Shown here piece after piece: positions 49,324 to 58,450 of a stretch of DNA of 64,000 nt; position 1 is the stretch's first letter, and each line of letters starts with the position of its first letter. Source of the DNA: Hyphomicrobiaceae bacterium (GTDB taxonomy: Bacteria; Pseudomonadota; Alphaproteobacteria; Rhizobiales; Xanthobacteraceae); NCBI GenBank assembly GCA_947472885.1, contig CANJBX010000001.1:84946-148945 (forward strand), written 5' to 3'. The position numbers and the translations under genes are program-made. The notes below the pieces were generated by a model, which did not search any database, was not told the origin of the DNA, and was given only the letters and a program-made list of their open reading frames with translations.

Positions 49324-50030
49324 GTGCGTTGCTCTTTGCCGTCGGCGATGGCGTAGGCGCGCAGCGTTGCGGCGTTGAGGCGTGCCTCGATCATCAGGCG
49401 ATGCTGTTCGGTCGCGGCCTCGTCCATGTCGCGCGGGACGGTGATGGGGCCGTCGGCTACGACGGCGATGCGGCCGAACGGCATGTTCACGGCTGATCGG
49501 TCCCAGTTGTCCAGCTCGTAGCGCCGGCTCGTCGCGATGGCGATCACGTAGAGCGGGCGGCCCGAAAAGCTGGCGAGTTTCACCACGCCATTGCCGGCGA
49601 CGCGCGAAACCTTCGGCACGTCCGCCGTCAGGGCGACATTGTAGCCGTCATTGAGGGCGTCGAACATCGCCTTGAAGGCGCCGACGCCGCCCTTGCGGTC
49701 GAACCGGCCGCCATGGTCGCCGGAGCCGCGGATGGTGCCGATGCCGAGCCGTTCGGCGGCGACCGCGTTGATCTGTCCGTCATGGTGGCGCGAGATCAGC
49801 ACCTTGGTGCGATAGTTCGCCTGTTCGTGCTTGATGAACGGCATCATGAAATGCTGGCCGTGCCACATCGCGACAATGATTGGAAAATCCGCCTCGACCT
49901 CTTCGTAGAGGGTGGCAGGCTCGACGATCAGCTTGTTGGTCTTCCATACCAGCCGCAGATATTCAGCCGCGAGGAGGCCGATGCCGGTCCTGACGGCAGG
50001 CGACCGCATGATGCGCCGCAAAAGGCTCAT
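49320..50030 (-). CDS. DUF374 lysophospholipid acyltransferase family protein
   Basis: VAMWHGQHFMMPF, VLISRHHDGQINAVAAERLGIGTIRGSG, ALTADVPKVSR. Confidence 0.88.
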   Translation of the reverse strand: MSLLRRIMRSPAVRTGIGLLAAEYLRLVWKTNKLIVEPATLYEEVEADFPIIVAMWHGQHFMMPFIKHEQANYRTKVLISRHHDGQINAVAAERLGIGTIRGSGDHGGRFDRKGGVGAFKAMFDALNDGYNVALTADVPKVSRVAGNGVVKLASFSGRPLYVIAIATSRRYELDNWDRSAVNMPFGRIAVVADGPITVPRDMDEAATEQHRLMIEARLNAATLRAYAIADGKEQRT

Positions 50031-50051
50031 GCTGTGTGCCGCCCGTCCGCG

Positions 50052-50294
50052 CTAGTGCTTGCTGTCGTCGGGATCGAGCATGCGGTGCATGTGAACGATG
50101 AAATAGCGCATGTGTGCATTGTCGACCGTCTGTTGCGCCTTGGACTTCCAGGCGGTGTAGGCGGTGGCGTAGTTGGGGAACACGCCGACCATGTCGATTT
50201 TGGAGAGATCCTTGAACTCCGTGCCGCCGAGGTCGGTCAATTCACCTCCAAACACCAGATGCAGGAGTTGCTTTGCCGGTGCCTCGGTCGCCAT
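50052..50294 (-). CDS. DUF4170-like protein
   Basis: LLHLVFGGELTDLGGTEFKDLSKIDMVGVFPNYATAYTAWKSKAQQTVDNAHMRYFIVHMHRMLDP. Confidence 0.75.
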   Translation of the reverse strand: MATEAPAKQLLHLVFGGELTDLGGTEFKDLSKIDMVGVFPNYATAYTAWKSKAQQTVDNAHMRYFIVHMHRMLDPDDSKH

Positions 50295-50402
50295 CGATGT
50301 TTCTCCACCTTCGTTCAGTGCGGACTAATCCGCGTTGCAAGCTCTGGCACAGCAATTGTGTTGCCAGTTGCGGCTACTGCCAACAATTTGCTGGCCCGCG
50401 AT

Positions 50403-51188
50403 CTAGGTTTGCCGCTCCGCCAGCAACTTGCACAGCACCAGGCTGCGCATACGTCCAGCCGCGACCAGCGGCACATGCACGGGCTCAATCCGGTTATATA
50501 TTACGGCTTCGCCCGCCAAAGATGTAAGTAACCCCCCGGCTTCGTGCACCAAAAGATCGGCAGCCGCAAGGTCCCAGTCCCGGCTGTTGCCGCCGGCATA
50601 GGCACCATCGACTTGTCCCTGTGCCACACGGGCAAACCGCAGCGCCAGCGAGTGAATGCGGGGCAGGATTTCGAGCGTGGGACGCAGCTTCTGGAGGTCT
50701 TCCATGGCGCGCTTTGGGCCGTTCACGCGGGCGCCGTCGAGGCTCGCCGAATCGGTCACGGCGATCTTCGCGCCATTGCAGGTTGCGCCCTTGCCGGCCT
50801 GCGCAAAGAACATCTCGTCCGTCACCGGCGCGTAGACGCAGCCCAGCAGCGGCCTGCCGTCCTCGACCAGCGCGACCGCAATCGTCCAGTCGGGAAATCC
50901 GGCGATGTAGGCGCGGGTGCCGTCGATCGGATCGGCGATCCACAGGCGGCGCATGTCCAGCCGCGCGGGATTGTCTTCGGTTTCTTCCGAGAGCCAGCCG
51001 ACACCCGGCATCGCGAGGCGCTGCTTGAGAAGTGCATCGACCGCCATGTCGGCTTCCGACACCGGCGAGTCGCCGGCCTTGGTCCAGTGCTTGAGGTCGC
51101 CCTTGAAGGTCTTGAGTGCAACGGTGCCGGCGTCGCGCACGGTTGCCGTGAGCGTTTTTGCGATGGCGTCGAGGTCAGACGCCGGCAA
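50403..51188 (-). CDS. Inositol monophosphatase family / 3'(2'),5'-bisphosphate nucleotidase-like
   Basis: SPVSEADMAVDALL, GWLSEETEDNPARL, LWIADPIDGTRAYIAGFPDW. Confidence 0.9.
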   Translation of the reverse strand: MPASDLDAIAKTLTATVRDAGTVALKTFKGDLKHWTKAGDSPVSEADMAVDALLKQRLAMPGVGWLSEETEDNPARLDMRRLWIADPIDGTRAYIAGFPDWTIAVALVEDGRPLLGCVYAPVTDEMFFAQAGKGATCNGAKIAVTDSASLDGARVNGPKRAMEDLQKLRPTLEILPRIHSLALRFARVAQGQVDGAYAGGNSRDWDLAAADLLVHEAGGLLTSLAGEAVIYNRIEPVHVPLVAAGRMRSLVLCKLLAERQT

Positions 51189-52524
51189 CGGTCAGTCCTT
51201 CGATGCGTACCGTCGGCGAGTTGGTGCCGTACTTGAAAACGAGATCGTTGGCTGGCGTCAGCGCGAGGAACATCGCGGGCAAACTTCCGGCGATGGTGAT
51301 TTCGCTGACCGGATAGGTGAGTTTGCCTTTTTCGATCCAGAAGCCGCTTGCGCCGCGGCTGTAGTCGCCGGTGACGATGTTGGCGCCGGAGCCGATCAGG
51401 TCGGTGATGAACAGACCTTCTTTGATATCGGAGATCAGTTCCTCGACCGATACCTTGCCGGGCGTCATGTGCATGTTCGAACCGCCGGGCGACGGTGTCG
51501 ATGATACGCCGCGATGGGCGTGGCCGGTCGTCGTCATGCCGAGTTCGCGCGCGGTGGCGCAGTCGAGAATCCAGGTGGCGAGGCGTCCGTCATCGACCAG
51601 CTTGCGGACCTGACCAGCGATGCCTTCGGCATCGAACGGCGAGGAGCGTAGCCCGCGGATGCGCAGCGGATCGTCGATGATCGAAATGCCGTCGGCTAAA
51701 ATCTTTTCGCCGAGTTTGTCCTTCAGGAACGAAGTGCCGCGTGCAATCGACGCGCCGTTGATCGCCCCAGACAGATGGCCGATCAGCGATCCGGCCGCGC
51801 GGGTGTCGTAGACCACCGGCACTTTCCGGGTCGAGACCTTGCGCGGGTTGAGCCGCCGCACCGCGCGTTCGCCTGCGCTGCGGCCGATCTTGTCCGGCGC
51901 TTCGAGGTCGCTGGCGTGAATGACCGAGGAATAATCGTAGTCGCGCTCCATGCCGGTGCCTTCGCCGGCAATGGCCTGCATGGAAACGCCATGCTGTGAG
52001 CCGAGATAGGCCTGCTTGAATCCCGTACTCGTCACCAGCACCATGCCGCCGATGCCGCAGGATGCCGATGCGCCACCGGACTTGGTGACGCCCTTTACAG
52101 AACGTCCGGCTTCTTCCGCCGCGCGCGCCATGTCCTCAAGCTGCTCGACCGTCGGCATGACGGGATCGAGCAGGTCGAGGTCGGGAATAATCTTTGCAAG
52201 TTGCGAGGGATCGGCAAGGCCGGCGTATTTGTCTTCCGGGGCAACCCGCGCCATCGCGACGGCGCGCTGCGCCAGCACATCGACGTCGGCCTTGATGTCG
52301 CTCGTCGAGACGACCGCCTGCTTGCGCCCGACCAGCACGCGCAGGCCGACGCTGTCGCCTTCCGAGCGTTCGGATTCCTCGACCTGGCCCTCGCGCACTT
52401 CAATCGACAGCGACATGCCGCGGGTTGCAATGGAATCGCAGGAGTCGGCACCGGCGCGCCGCGCGGCGGCGACCAGCCGTTCGGCCATATCAGTCAGGGC
52501 GGTTTGGTCGAGGAGGGAATCCAT
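51175..52524 (-). CDS. pmbA: TldD/PmbA family metalloprotease-related protein
   Basis: AGADSCDSIATRGMSLSIEVREGQVEESERSEGDSVGLRV, STPSPGGSNMHMTPG, NIVTGDYSRGASGFWIEKG. Confidence 0.92.
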   Translation of the reverse strand: MDSLLDQTALTDMAERLVAAARRAGADSCDSIATRGMSLSIEVREGQVEESERSEGDSVGLRVLVGRKQAVVSTSDIKADVDVLAQRAVAMARVAPEDKYAGLADPSQLAKIIPDLDLLDPVMPTVEQLEDMARAAEEAGRSVKGVTKSGGASASCGIGGMVLVTSTGFKQAYLGSQHGVSMQAIAGEGTGMERDYDYSSVIHASDLEAPDKIGRSAGERAVRRLNPRKVSTRKVPVVYDTRAAGSLIGHLSGAINGASIARGTSFLKDKLGEKILADGISIIDDPLRIRGLRSSPFDAEGIAGQVRKLVDDGRLATWILDCATARELGMTTTGHAHRGVSSTPSPGGSNMHMTPGKVSVEELISDIKEGLFITDLIGSGANIVTGDYSRGASGFWIEKGKLTYPVSEITIAGSLPAMFLALTPANDLVFKYGTNSPTVRIEGLTVAGV

Positions 52525-52733
52525 TTTGCTCCAGCAGGTTTACGGGCGCAGCCGGGGCCACGCAACCAAAACAACAGCCCCACAAATGGGGCAGTAAGGG
52601 GCGCGGATCAAGCGGCGTATGGGCGGCCGATTTCGGCTTTACCCCCGATGACGCCTTTCGCTGCTGTGCTATCGTTCCTTCCAAGGCAGGCAAAAAGCCC
52701 GCCATAAAAAGCGACCAGAGCAGGGAGAGCGCG

Positions 52734-53738
52734 ATGCCGGGGAAATTTCGCCGCCGCACGTTTGTAAAGATGCTTGCCAGCGCACCGCTATGGCCAGCCT
52801 TCGGGTCGCGTACGGCGCGCGCCCAGTCGGCATCAGCTTGGCCTGACCATCCCGTCCGCATCATCGTGCCTTATCCGGCCGGCGGTTCGACCGACGTGCT
52901 GGCGCGTATTCTTGCCGAGAGCCTCAAGGAAAAGCTCGGCCAACCCTTCATCATCGAGAACCGGCCTGGCGCGGGCGGCAACACCGGCATTGCGGGCGTC
53001 ACCGGCTCGCCGCCCGACGGTTATACGATTGGCGCAGCGACAGTCGGGCATTTCGCGATCAACCAGTTTCTCTACGACAAGATGCCTTTCGATCCTGAAA
53101 AGGATTTCATCCCCGTGACGATGACGTGGGACCTGCCGAACGTGTTTGCGGTGGCGAGCCAGCACGTTCCCGCGAAGACGCTCGCCGAATTCACGGCGTG
53201 GGCAAAAGCCGGCGGCAAGCCGATCAGCTTCGGCAGTCCCGGTGTGGGCACCTCGCCGCATCTTTCCGGCGCGCTGTTCGGCACGCGCACCGGCATTCCG
53301 GTGACCCATGTGCCGTTCCGTGGTGCGGCGCAGACTATTCCCGCGATGCTGTCGGGCGATGTCGCCTATGCCATCGACAATCTCGCGTCGTATCTTTCGT
53401 TCATCGAGGCCGGCAACATGCGCGCGCTGGCGGTCACGTCGTCCGAGCGCTGGCCGACCTTGCCGAATGTGCCGACCATGGCGGAGGCGGGGCTTTCCGA
53501 TTTCGTCATCACGTCATGGGCGGGCTTTGTCGTTCCTGCCGGCACGCCGCAAGCCATCATCGACAAGCTCGCGCAGGCGATGAAGGAGATCGCCGCCGAC
53601 AAGACGATCCAGCAGAAATTTCTGGTCGCCGGCGCGCGTGTACTCTCCAGCACGCCCAAGGAAATTTCCGACAAGGCTGCGAAGGAGCGTCCGATGTGGC
53701 GCGAGGTCATCAAGGTATCGGGCGCGAAGGCGCAGTAG
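52734..53738 (+). CDS. Tripartite tricarboxylate transporter (Bug) substrate-binding protein, orphan
   Basis: IIVPYPAGGSTDVLARILAESLKEKLGQPFIIENRPGAGGNTGIAGVTGSPPDGYTIG; start trimmed to ATG 52734. Confidence 0.9.
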   Translation: MPGKFRRRTFVKMLASAPLWPAFGSRTARAQSASAWPDHPVRIIVPYPAGGSTDVLARILAESLKEKLGQPFIIENRPGAGGNTGIAGVTGSPPDGYTIGAATVGHFAINQFLYDKMPFDPEKDFIPVTMTWDLPNVFAVASQHVPAKTLAEFTAWAKAGGKPISFGSPGVGTSPHLSGALFGTRTGIPVTHVPFRGAAQTIPAMLSGDVAYAIDNLASYLSFIEAGNMRALAVTSSERWPTLPNVPTMAEAGLSDFVITSWAGFVVPAGTPQAIIDKLAQAMKEIAADKTIQQKFLVAGARVLSSTPKEISDKAAKERPMWREVIKVSGAKAQ

Positions 53739-54213
53739 ATAACGAAAACTTACCGCCGCGGGATTTTCAAACTGCGCGGCGCGAACATAAACGCGATTGC
53801 TAAAGCACGCCGCTTGCAAGGCTACTGCTTCGTAAATCTCGCCGGGCGCCGGATGAGAACATCGCCCTGATTTTTGCGAACGAAGCGCGGACAAACGTCC
53901 GGTACAAACGCCGCTGCGCGGCATCCCGGTAATAATTGCAGGGTGCGGAATCCCCATAAAACAGGCCTATTCCGCTTTCGTTCGCGCGCGCGTTAATCCC
54001 GTAAACGCGTGTTTAAAAATTGCAGCGCCGCCGGAAACCTCTCGTCAATCATGCGAAACGCTAAGCCCCGCAACACGATTGTTTAACCAGCCTCCTTAAG
54101 CGGATTTCGCTTTTGCCGCGCTAGTGTCTCCTCACACGACAGACGGAAGCGGCACAAGCCGCGCTGATCTGGGGCCAACGCGCCCGACAGGGATTTGAAT
54201 TGAGGCGTCAGAT

Positions 54214-54792
54214 ATGAGTACCGGCGGGGCCGTTCCTGCCGGGTCGGGCCGCAGTGCGCGGCTCGACCCGTTCAGCTTGCCAGTCCGCTACAAGGCAAAC
54301 GATGCCTTCGCGGACAAGAGCGAGCGTGTGGTCGAGGTCAATCACGAACGCGTCGTGATGCGGCGTGCCGTACGCGGCATTCCCATGAAGACTTCGACGG
54401 CGCTGTCCGATTTTCTCGGTGTCGCCATTCGCATCGTTCCTCCCAAGGATGATTTCGACGGCCTGGTTGCCGTGGTGCTGGAGCATCGCGACCCCGGCCT
54501 GTCGGTGCCGCTGTTCGTCGCTCAGGATGGTTCTGAAATCTCCGTCGAATGGCAGACGTGGTCGCGGGTGCTTGGGCTTCCCGGCCTCGTCGTCAACGCC
54601 GATGGCACGCTGCGCGATCCGTTGGGCCCGCTTGGCCGCGTACAGGGCAATGTGAAATCGCCGCGCAAGCGTAGCCGCGTCATTGCGCGCAGCCGCCGCA
54701 GCGCCCGCCGCCTGCGCCGCAAGACCGGCGTCGGCAAGCTCGACACCATGATCGTGCGCCGCGGCGAACACGAAATCATCGCGCGTAACTAA
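54214..54792 (+). CDS. Hypothetical protein (DUF6101-like)
   Basis: 192 aa; RLDPFSLPVRYKANDAFADKSERVVEVNHERVVMRRAVRGIPMKT; basic C-terminus. Confidence 0.6.
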   Translation: MSTGGAVPAGSGRSARLDPFSLPVRYKANDAFADKSERVVEVNHERVVMRRAVRGIPMKTSTALSDFLGVAIRIVPPKDDFDGLVAVVLEHRDPGLSVPLFVAQDGSEISVEWQTWSRVLGLPGLVVNADGTLRDPLGPLGRVQGNVKSPRKRSRVIARSRRSARRLRRKTGVGKLDTMIVRRGEHEIIARN

Positions 54793-54804
54793 AAGCTCTT
54801 CTAA

Positions 54805-54844
54805 TTCCCGGGATTGCTTCGTCGTCATGCTCCTCGCAATGACA
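54805..54844. repeat. Partial copy of the CATTGCGAGGAGC...GAAGCAATCCCGG element
   Basis: ttcccgggattgcttcgtcgtcatgctcctcgcaatgac; half-arm similar to 58314-58401. Confidence 0.65.
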
Positions 54845-54930
54845 GGGAGCAGCATAGCTCCCATTGCTCACACTCTTCTTCCCCCGGACGCTGTGACGTT
54901 CTAACCTCGCGGAAAGTGCCGGGAGGTTAT

Positions 54931-56229
54931 GTGCGGTCCAGATTGCTCCTTTGTGTGTTTGTAACGCTCGTGGCCGCCACTGGCGCGAATGCGCAGGGCA
55001 TGGGTTCGTGCGGGCAGGGCGCACCATCGCCCGTATGGTCCGTAGCCTGCGGTGCGGTGATCGACAACGCGCAGGCTTCCCCGGCCGATCGCGCCAGGGC
55101 GATGAAGTACCGGGGCGTCCTTCTTGTCCGCCAGACCCAGTTTGAACTTGCGATCAGGGATTTCAGCGGCGCCATTGCGATCAATCCGTCGGATGCGGAA
55201 GCCTTCAACGACCGCGCGCTGGCGTATCAGATGTCGCGCGATCTTGATCGCGCTGTGCAGGACTACGACAAGGCCATCTCGCTCGATCCGAAATTCACCC
55301 TGGCCTGGTTCAACCGCGGCAATGCCCGTAGCGGGCGCGGCGACCACGCGGGGGCCATCGCGGACTTCACGCAGGCGATTGCATTGAAACCGGATTTCGG
55401 CCCGGCCTACCGCAATCGCGGTCTGGTCAAGCGCGCGGCGGGTGACATGGATGGCGCCATCGCCGATCAAACGTCCGCCCTGCAATACGATGCCAACGAC
55501 TACGATGCGCTGATGGCGCGCGCCGCCCTGCTGATGGGCAAGGCCGAACTCGACAAGGCCATCGTCGATCTCGATGCCGCGATAAAGCAGCGCCCGAACC
55601 AGTCCGACGGCTACAACAATCGCGGCGCGGCGCTGTCGCAGAAGGGCGAGCTTGCGCGCGCTTCGGCAGACTACGACCGCGCGCTGCTGATCTCGCCCGA
55701 CTCCGCCGGCACCTATAGCAATCGCGGCAATGTGCGCTTCGCGTTCGGCAACTTCGGCCTTGCCGCCGACGATCTGGCGCGCGCCGCCAAGGCCAACCCG
55801 CGCAATCCCTATGCTGCGCTGTGGCGTTACCTCGCGGTGGCGCGGACGGGCAATACTTCGACGGCTGAATTGCTGAATGCTTCTGGCGCGTTTGACGCTG
55901 CGGCATGGCCCGCGCCGGTCGTCGCCTATTACCTCGGCAAGACCAGCGCCGACGCCGTGCGCGCCGCGGCCGACAAGGGCGATGCGCAGACCCGCCGTGG
56001 CCAGCAATGCGAAGCGGAATTTTATCTCGGCGAATTCGTGCTGGCGCAGGCTGCCGGCAAGATCGATCCGGGCCGCATCAAGCCGGATCAGCCCGATCAG
56101 AATCTCTACGCCCTCGATCCTGAAGCCATCCGCCGGGCCAAGCCGATGCTGGTGCGCGCCGCGGAAATATGTCCTGCGGGCTTCACCGAGCGCATGGGCG
56201 CGGTCGGCGAACTGAAACGGATGCAATAA
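54931..56229 (+). CDS. Secreted TPR-repeat protein
   Basis: Signal peptide; TPRs such as AIRDFSGAIAINPSDAEAFNDRALAYQ and AVQDYDKAISLDPKFTLAWFNRGNAR; GTG start 54931. Confidence 0.85.
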   Translation: MRSRLLLCVFVTLVAATGANAQGMGSCGQGAPSPVWSVACGAVIDNAQASPADRARAMKYRGVLLVRQTQFELAIRDFSGAIAINPSDAEAFNDRALAYQMSRDLDRAVQDYDKAISLDPKFTLAWFNRGNARSGRGDHAGAIADFTQAIALKPDFGPAYRNRGLVKRAAGDMDGAIADQTSALQYDANDYDALMARAALLMGKAELDKAIVDLDAAIKQRPNQSDGYNNRGAALSQKGELARASADYDRALLISPDSAGTYSNRGNVRFAFGNFGLAADDLARAAKANPRNPYAALWRYLAVARTGNTSTAELLNASGAFDAAAWPAPVVAYYLGKTSADAVRAAADKGDAQTRRGQQCEAEFYLGEFVLAQAAGKIDPGRIKPDQPDQNLYALDPEAIRRAKPMLVRAAEICPAGFTERMGAVGELKRMQ

Positions 56230-56238
56230 GGTCACGCA

Positions 56239-57087
56239 ATGACAGACAGCAATCAGAAGTCGCTTGAAGGCCGTGTGGCGCTGGTCACGGGTGCGGCCAG
56301 CGGCATGGGCCGCGTGATGGCGCGCGCGCTCGCCGGCGCTGGCGCGAAGATCGCCGCGCTCGATGTCAATCGCGCGGGCCTCGATGCGCTCGGCAGCGAA
56401 CCCGTGTTCGCCGGAAAATTCCTTGCGTTGACGGGTGACGTCTCCAATGCCGCCGATTGCCAGCGCGTCGTGCAGGAAGCTGCTGGCAAGCTCGGCGGCC
56501 TCGACATCCTCATCAACTGTGCGGGCGTCAACATGGGCCCGGCGACGCCGCCGGGGCAGGGCCGCGCGAAATTCTATGAAGCCAGCCCCGAAGGCACCCT
56601 GAAGATTTTTGCCATCAACATGGGGGGCGTGTTCCTGATGTCGCGCTTTGCCACCGTCGAGATGCTGAAGAAAAACTGGGGCCGCATTGTCAACATCACG
56701 ACGAGTTACGACACCATGCTGACCGGCGGGCTGACCGCCTATGGCTCCTCGAAGGCGGCGGTCGAGGCCTCGACTTCGGGATGGGCGAAGGATCTCGCCG
56801 GCACGGGTGTCACCTGCAACATCCTCGTGCCGGGCGGGCCGACCGATACGGCATTCTTCCCGGCGGGTGCGCCGAAGCCGCCGGTGCTGATCGACCCGCA
56901 GGTGATGGCGATCCCGGCGGTGTGGCTGTGCTCTCCGGCGTCCGACGGCATTTCCGGCAATCGCTTCGTGGCGCGCGACTGGGACACGACATTATCCCAG
57001 GCCGAGGCGGCGGAGCGCGTGCGTGCGCCCGCAGCATGGCCTACACTTGCGGAAGGCGCGCAGGCCAAGCGCGGGGTTGCTATCTAA
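56239..57087 (+). CDS. SDR family oxidoreductase
   Basis: VALVTGAASGMGRVMARALAGAGAKIAALD, NCAGVN, YGSSKAAVEA. Confidence 0.93.
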   Translation: MTDSNQKSLEGRVALVTGAASGMGRVMARALAGAGAKIAALDVNRAGLDALGSEPVFAGKFLALTGDVSNAADCQRVVQEAAGKLGGLDILINCAGVNMGPATPPGQGRAKFYEASPEGTLKIFAINMGGVFLMSRFATVEMLKKNWGRIVNITTSYDTMLTGGLTAYGSSKAAVEASTSGWAKDLAGTGVTCNILVPGGPTDTAFFPAGAPKPPVLIDPQVMAIPAVWLCSPASDGISGNRFVARDWDTTLSQAEAAERVRAPAAWPTLAEGAQAKRGVAI

Positions 57088-57147
57088 CAACGCGCGATCC
57101 GGCGAAACATCGCCGCAAGATCGCGCGTGAACAAACGGGAGGGAAGC

Positions 57148-58113
57148 GTGCGCGCAGTTGTTGCAAGGGGCTTGGCACTGGTTCTGCTTGTTCCGTTCGC
57201 GGCGCCCGCATTCGCGCAGGATTATCCCAGCCGTCCGATGACCGTGATCGGCACCACGCCGGCCGGCACCAGCGTCGATCTCACCACCCGGTTTTTCGGC
57301 GAGCGCATCAAGGCCGCGACGGGTCAGCCATGGGTGATCGAGAACAAGCCGGGCGCGGCGGGCTCTATCGCGGCCAAGGCGGCAGCGAGCGCGAAGCCCG
57401 ACGGCTATTCAATGTTCGTGTGCACCTCCGGCGCGATGTCGGCCAATCAGTATTTGCAGAAAAACCTGTCCTACGATCCGGTCAAGGATTTCACGCTGGT
57501 CGCGCGCATGTTCCGGCTCGACTTCACCTTGATGGTGAATTCGGAAAAGACGCCGGTGAAAACCGTCGCCGAGCTGACCGAGTTCCTGAAGAAAAAGAAG
57601 GGCCGCGTGTCGTTCGGTTATTTCTCCGCCAGCATGCAGGCGCTGGCGGAACAGTATCGTTCCATGATCGGCATCGAGGCCTCGCCGGCCGCGTACAAGA
57701 GCCCGCACCAGATGATGACCGAACTCGAGGCCGGCGATTTCGATTTCACCTTTACCGCCGCCGAATACGCGCTCAATCCCAAGCCGAACCTGCGCGCACT
57801 CGCCATCGGTGCGGAGCAGCGTTCGCGCCTGCTGCCGGAGGTGCCGACCATGGTAGAGGCGGGTCTGTCCGGCTTCCTGCCGCTCTATTCGTGGTTTGGT
57901 CTCTGCATGCCGGCCGGTGCGCCGGACATCGCGGTGAAGACCCTCGCGCCGATTGTAATTGAGATCGCCAATCGCGACGAGACGCGGCAACTCCTCAAGA
58001 CCTTCGCGGGTGAACCATTCCCCGGTGATGCTGCGGCGTTTGCCAAGACACTGGCGGACACCAGCAGGGACTGGGCTTACTTCGTCAAGCTCGCCAAGAT
58101 CGACGCGCAGTAG
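57148..58113 (+). CDS. Tripartite tricarboxylate transporter (Bug) substrate-binding protein, orphan
   Basis: DYPSRPMTVIGTTPAGTSVDLTTRFFGERIKAATGQPWVIENKPGAAGSIAAKAAASAKPDGYSMFV; GTG 57148 preceded by gggaggg SD. Confidence 0.88.
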   Translation: MRAVVARGLALVLLVPFAAPAFAQDYPSRPMTVIGTTPAGTSVDLTTRFFGERIKAATGQPWVIENKPGAAGSIAAKAAASAKPDGYSMFVCTSGAMSANQYLQKNLSYDPVKDFTLVARMFRLDFTLMVNSEKTPVKTVAELTEFLKKKKGRVSFGYFSASMQALAEQYRSMIGIEASPAAYKSPHQMMTELEAGDFDFTFTAAEYALNPKPNLRALAIGAEQRSRLLPEVPTMVEAGLSGFLPLYSWFGLCMPAGAPDIAVKTLAPIVIEIANRDETRQLLKTFAGEPFPGDAAAFAKTLADTSRDWAYFVKLAKIDAQ

Positions 58114-58174
58114 GTGAATGTGCAGCAGCTTAAATGCATGATTATGAAATGAGCGTGGCGAAACGGGTTCTGAC

Positions 58175-58291
58175 GCCTCTCCCCTGTGGGGAGAGGCCGG
58201 CGAGCGATGCGAGCCGGGTGAGGGGATCTAAATTGTAGTTGGTTCCCCTCACCCGCGCCTTCGGCGCGACCTCTCCCCGCAGGGGAGAGGT
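58175..58291. repeat. Intergenic hairpin repeat (copy G)
   Basis: gcctctcccctgtggggagaggc ... cctctccccgcaggggagaggt. Confidence 0.8.
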
Positions 58292-58313
58292 GAAGAAAGC
58301 AGGCGAGTGCTTT

Positions 58314-58401
58314 GTCATTGCGAGGAGCGTATGCGACGAAGCAATCCCGGTCAGGGATGGTGCGTCCATGACCGGGATTGCTTCGCTTCGCTCGCAATGA
58401 C
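58314..58401. repeat. Palindromic intergenic element CATTGCGAGGAGC...GCTCGCAATGAC
   Basis: gtcattgcgaggagcgtatgcgacgaagcaatcccggtca ... tgaccgggattgcttcgcttcgctcgcaatgac; long imperfect inverted repeat. Confidence 0.85.
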
Positions 58402-58450
58402 AGAAATACAGCGACCGCAAAACACAAACACTGAAATCAGAAACGTCCCC

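Noticed and set aside
54901-56235. 444-aa minus-strand ORF
   Set aside because: Antisense to a TPR protein; apparent repeats are mirror images of the TPR codons.
56781-57962. 393-aa plus-strand ORF in another frame
   Set aside because: Overlaps the SDR and TTT genes out of frame; no recognisable motifs.
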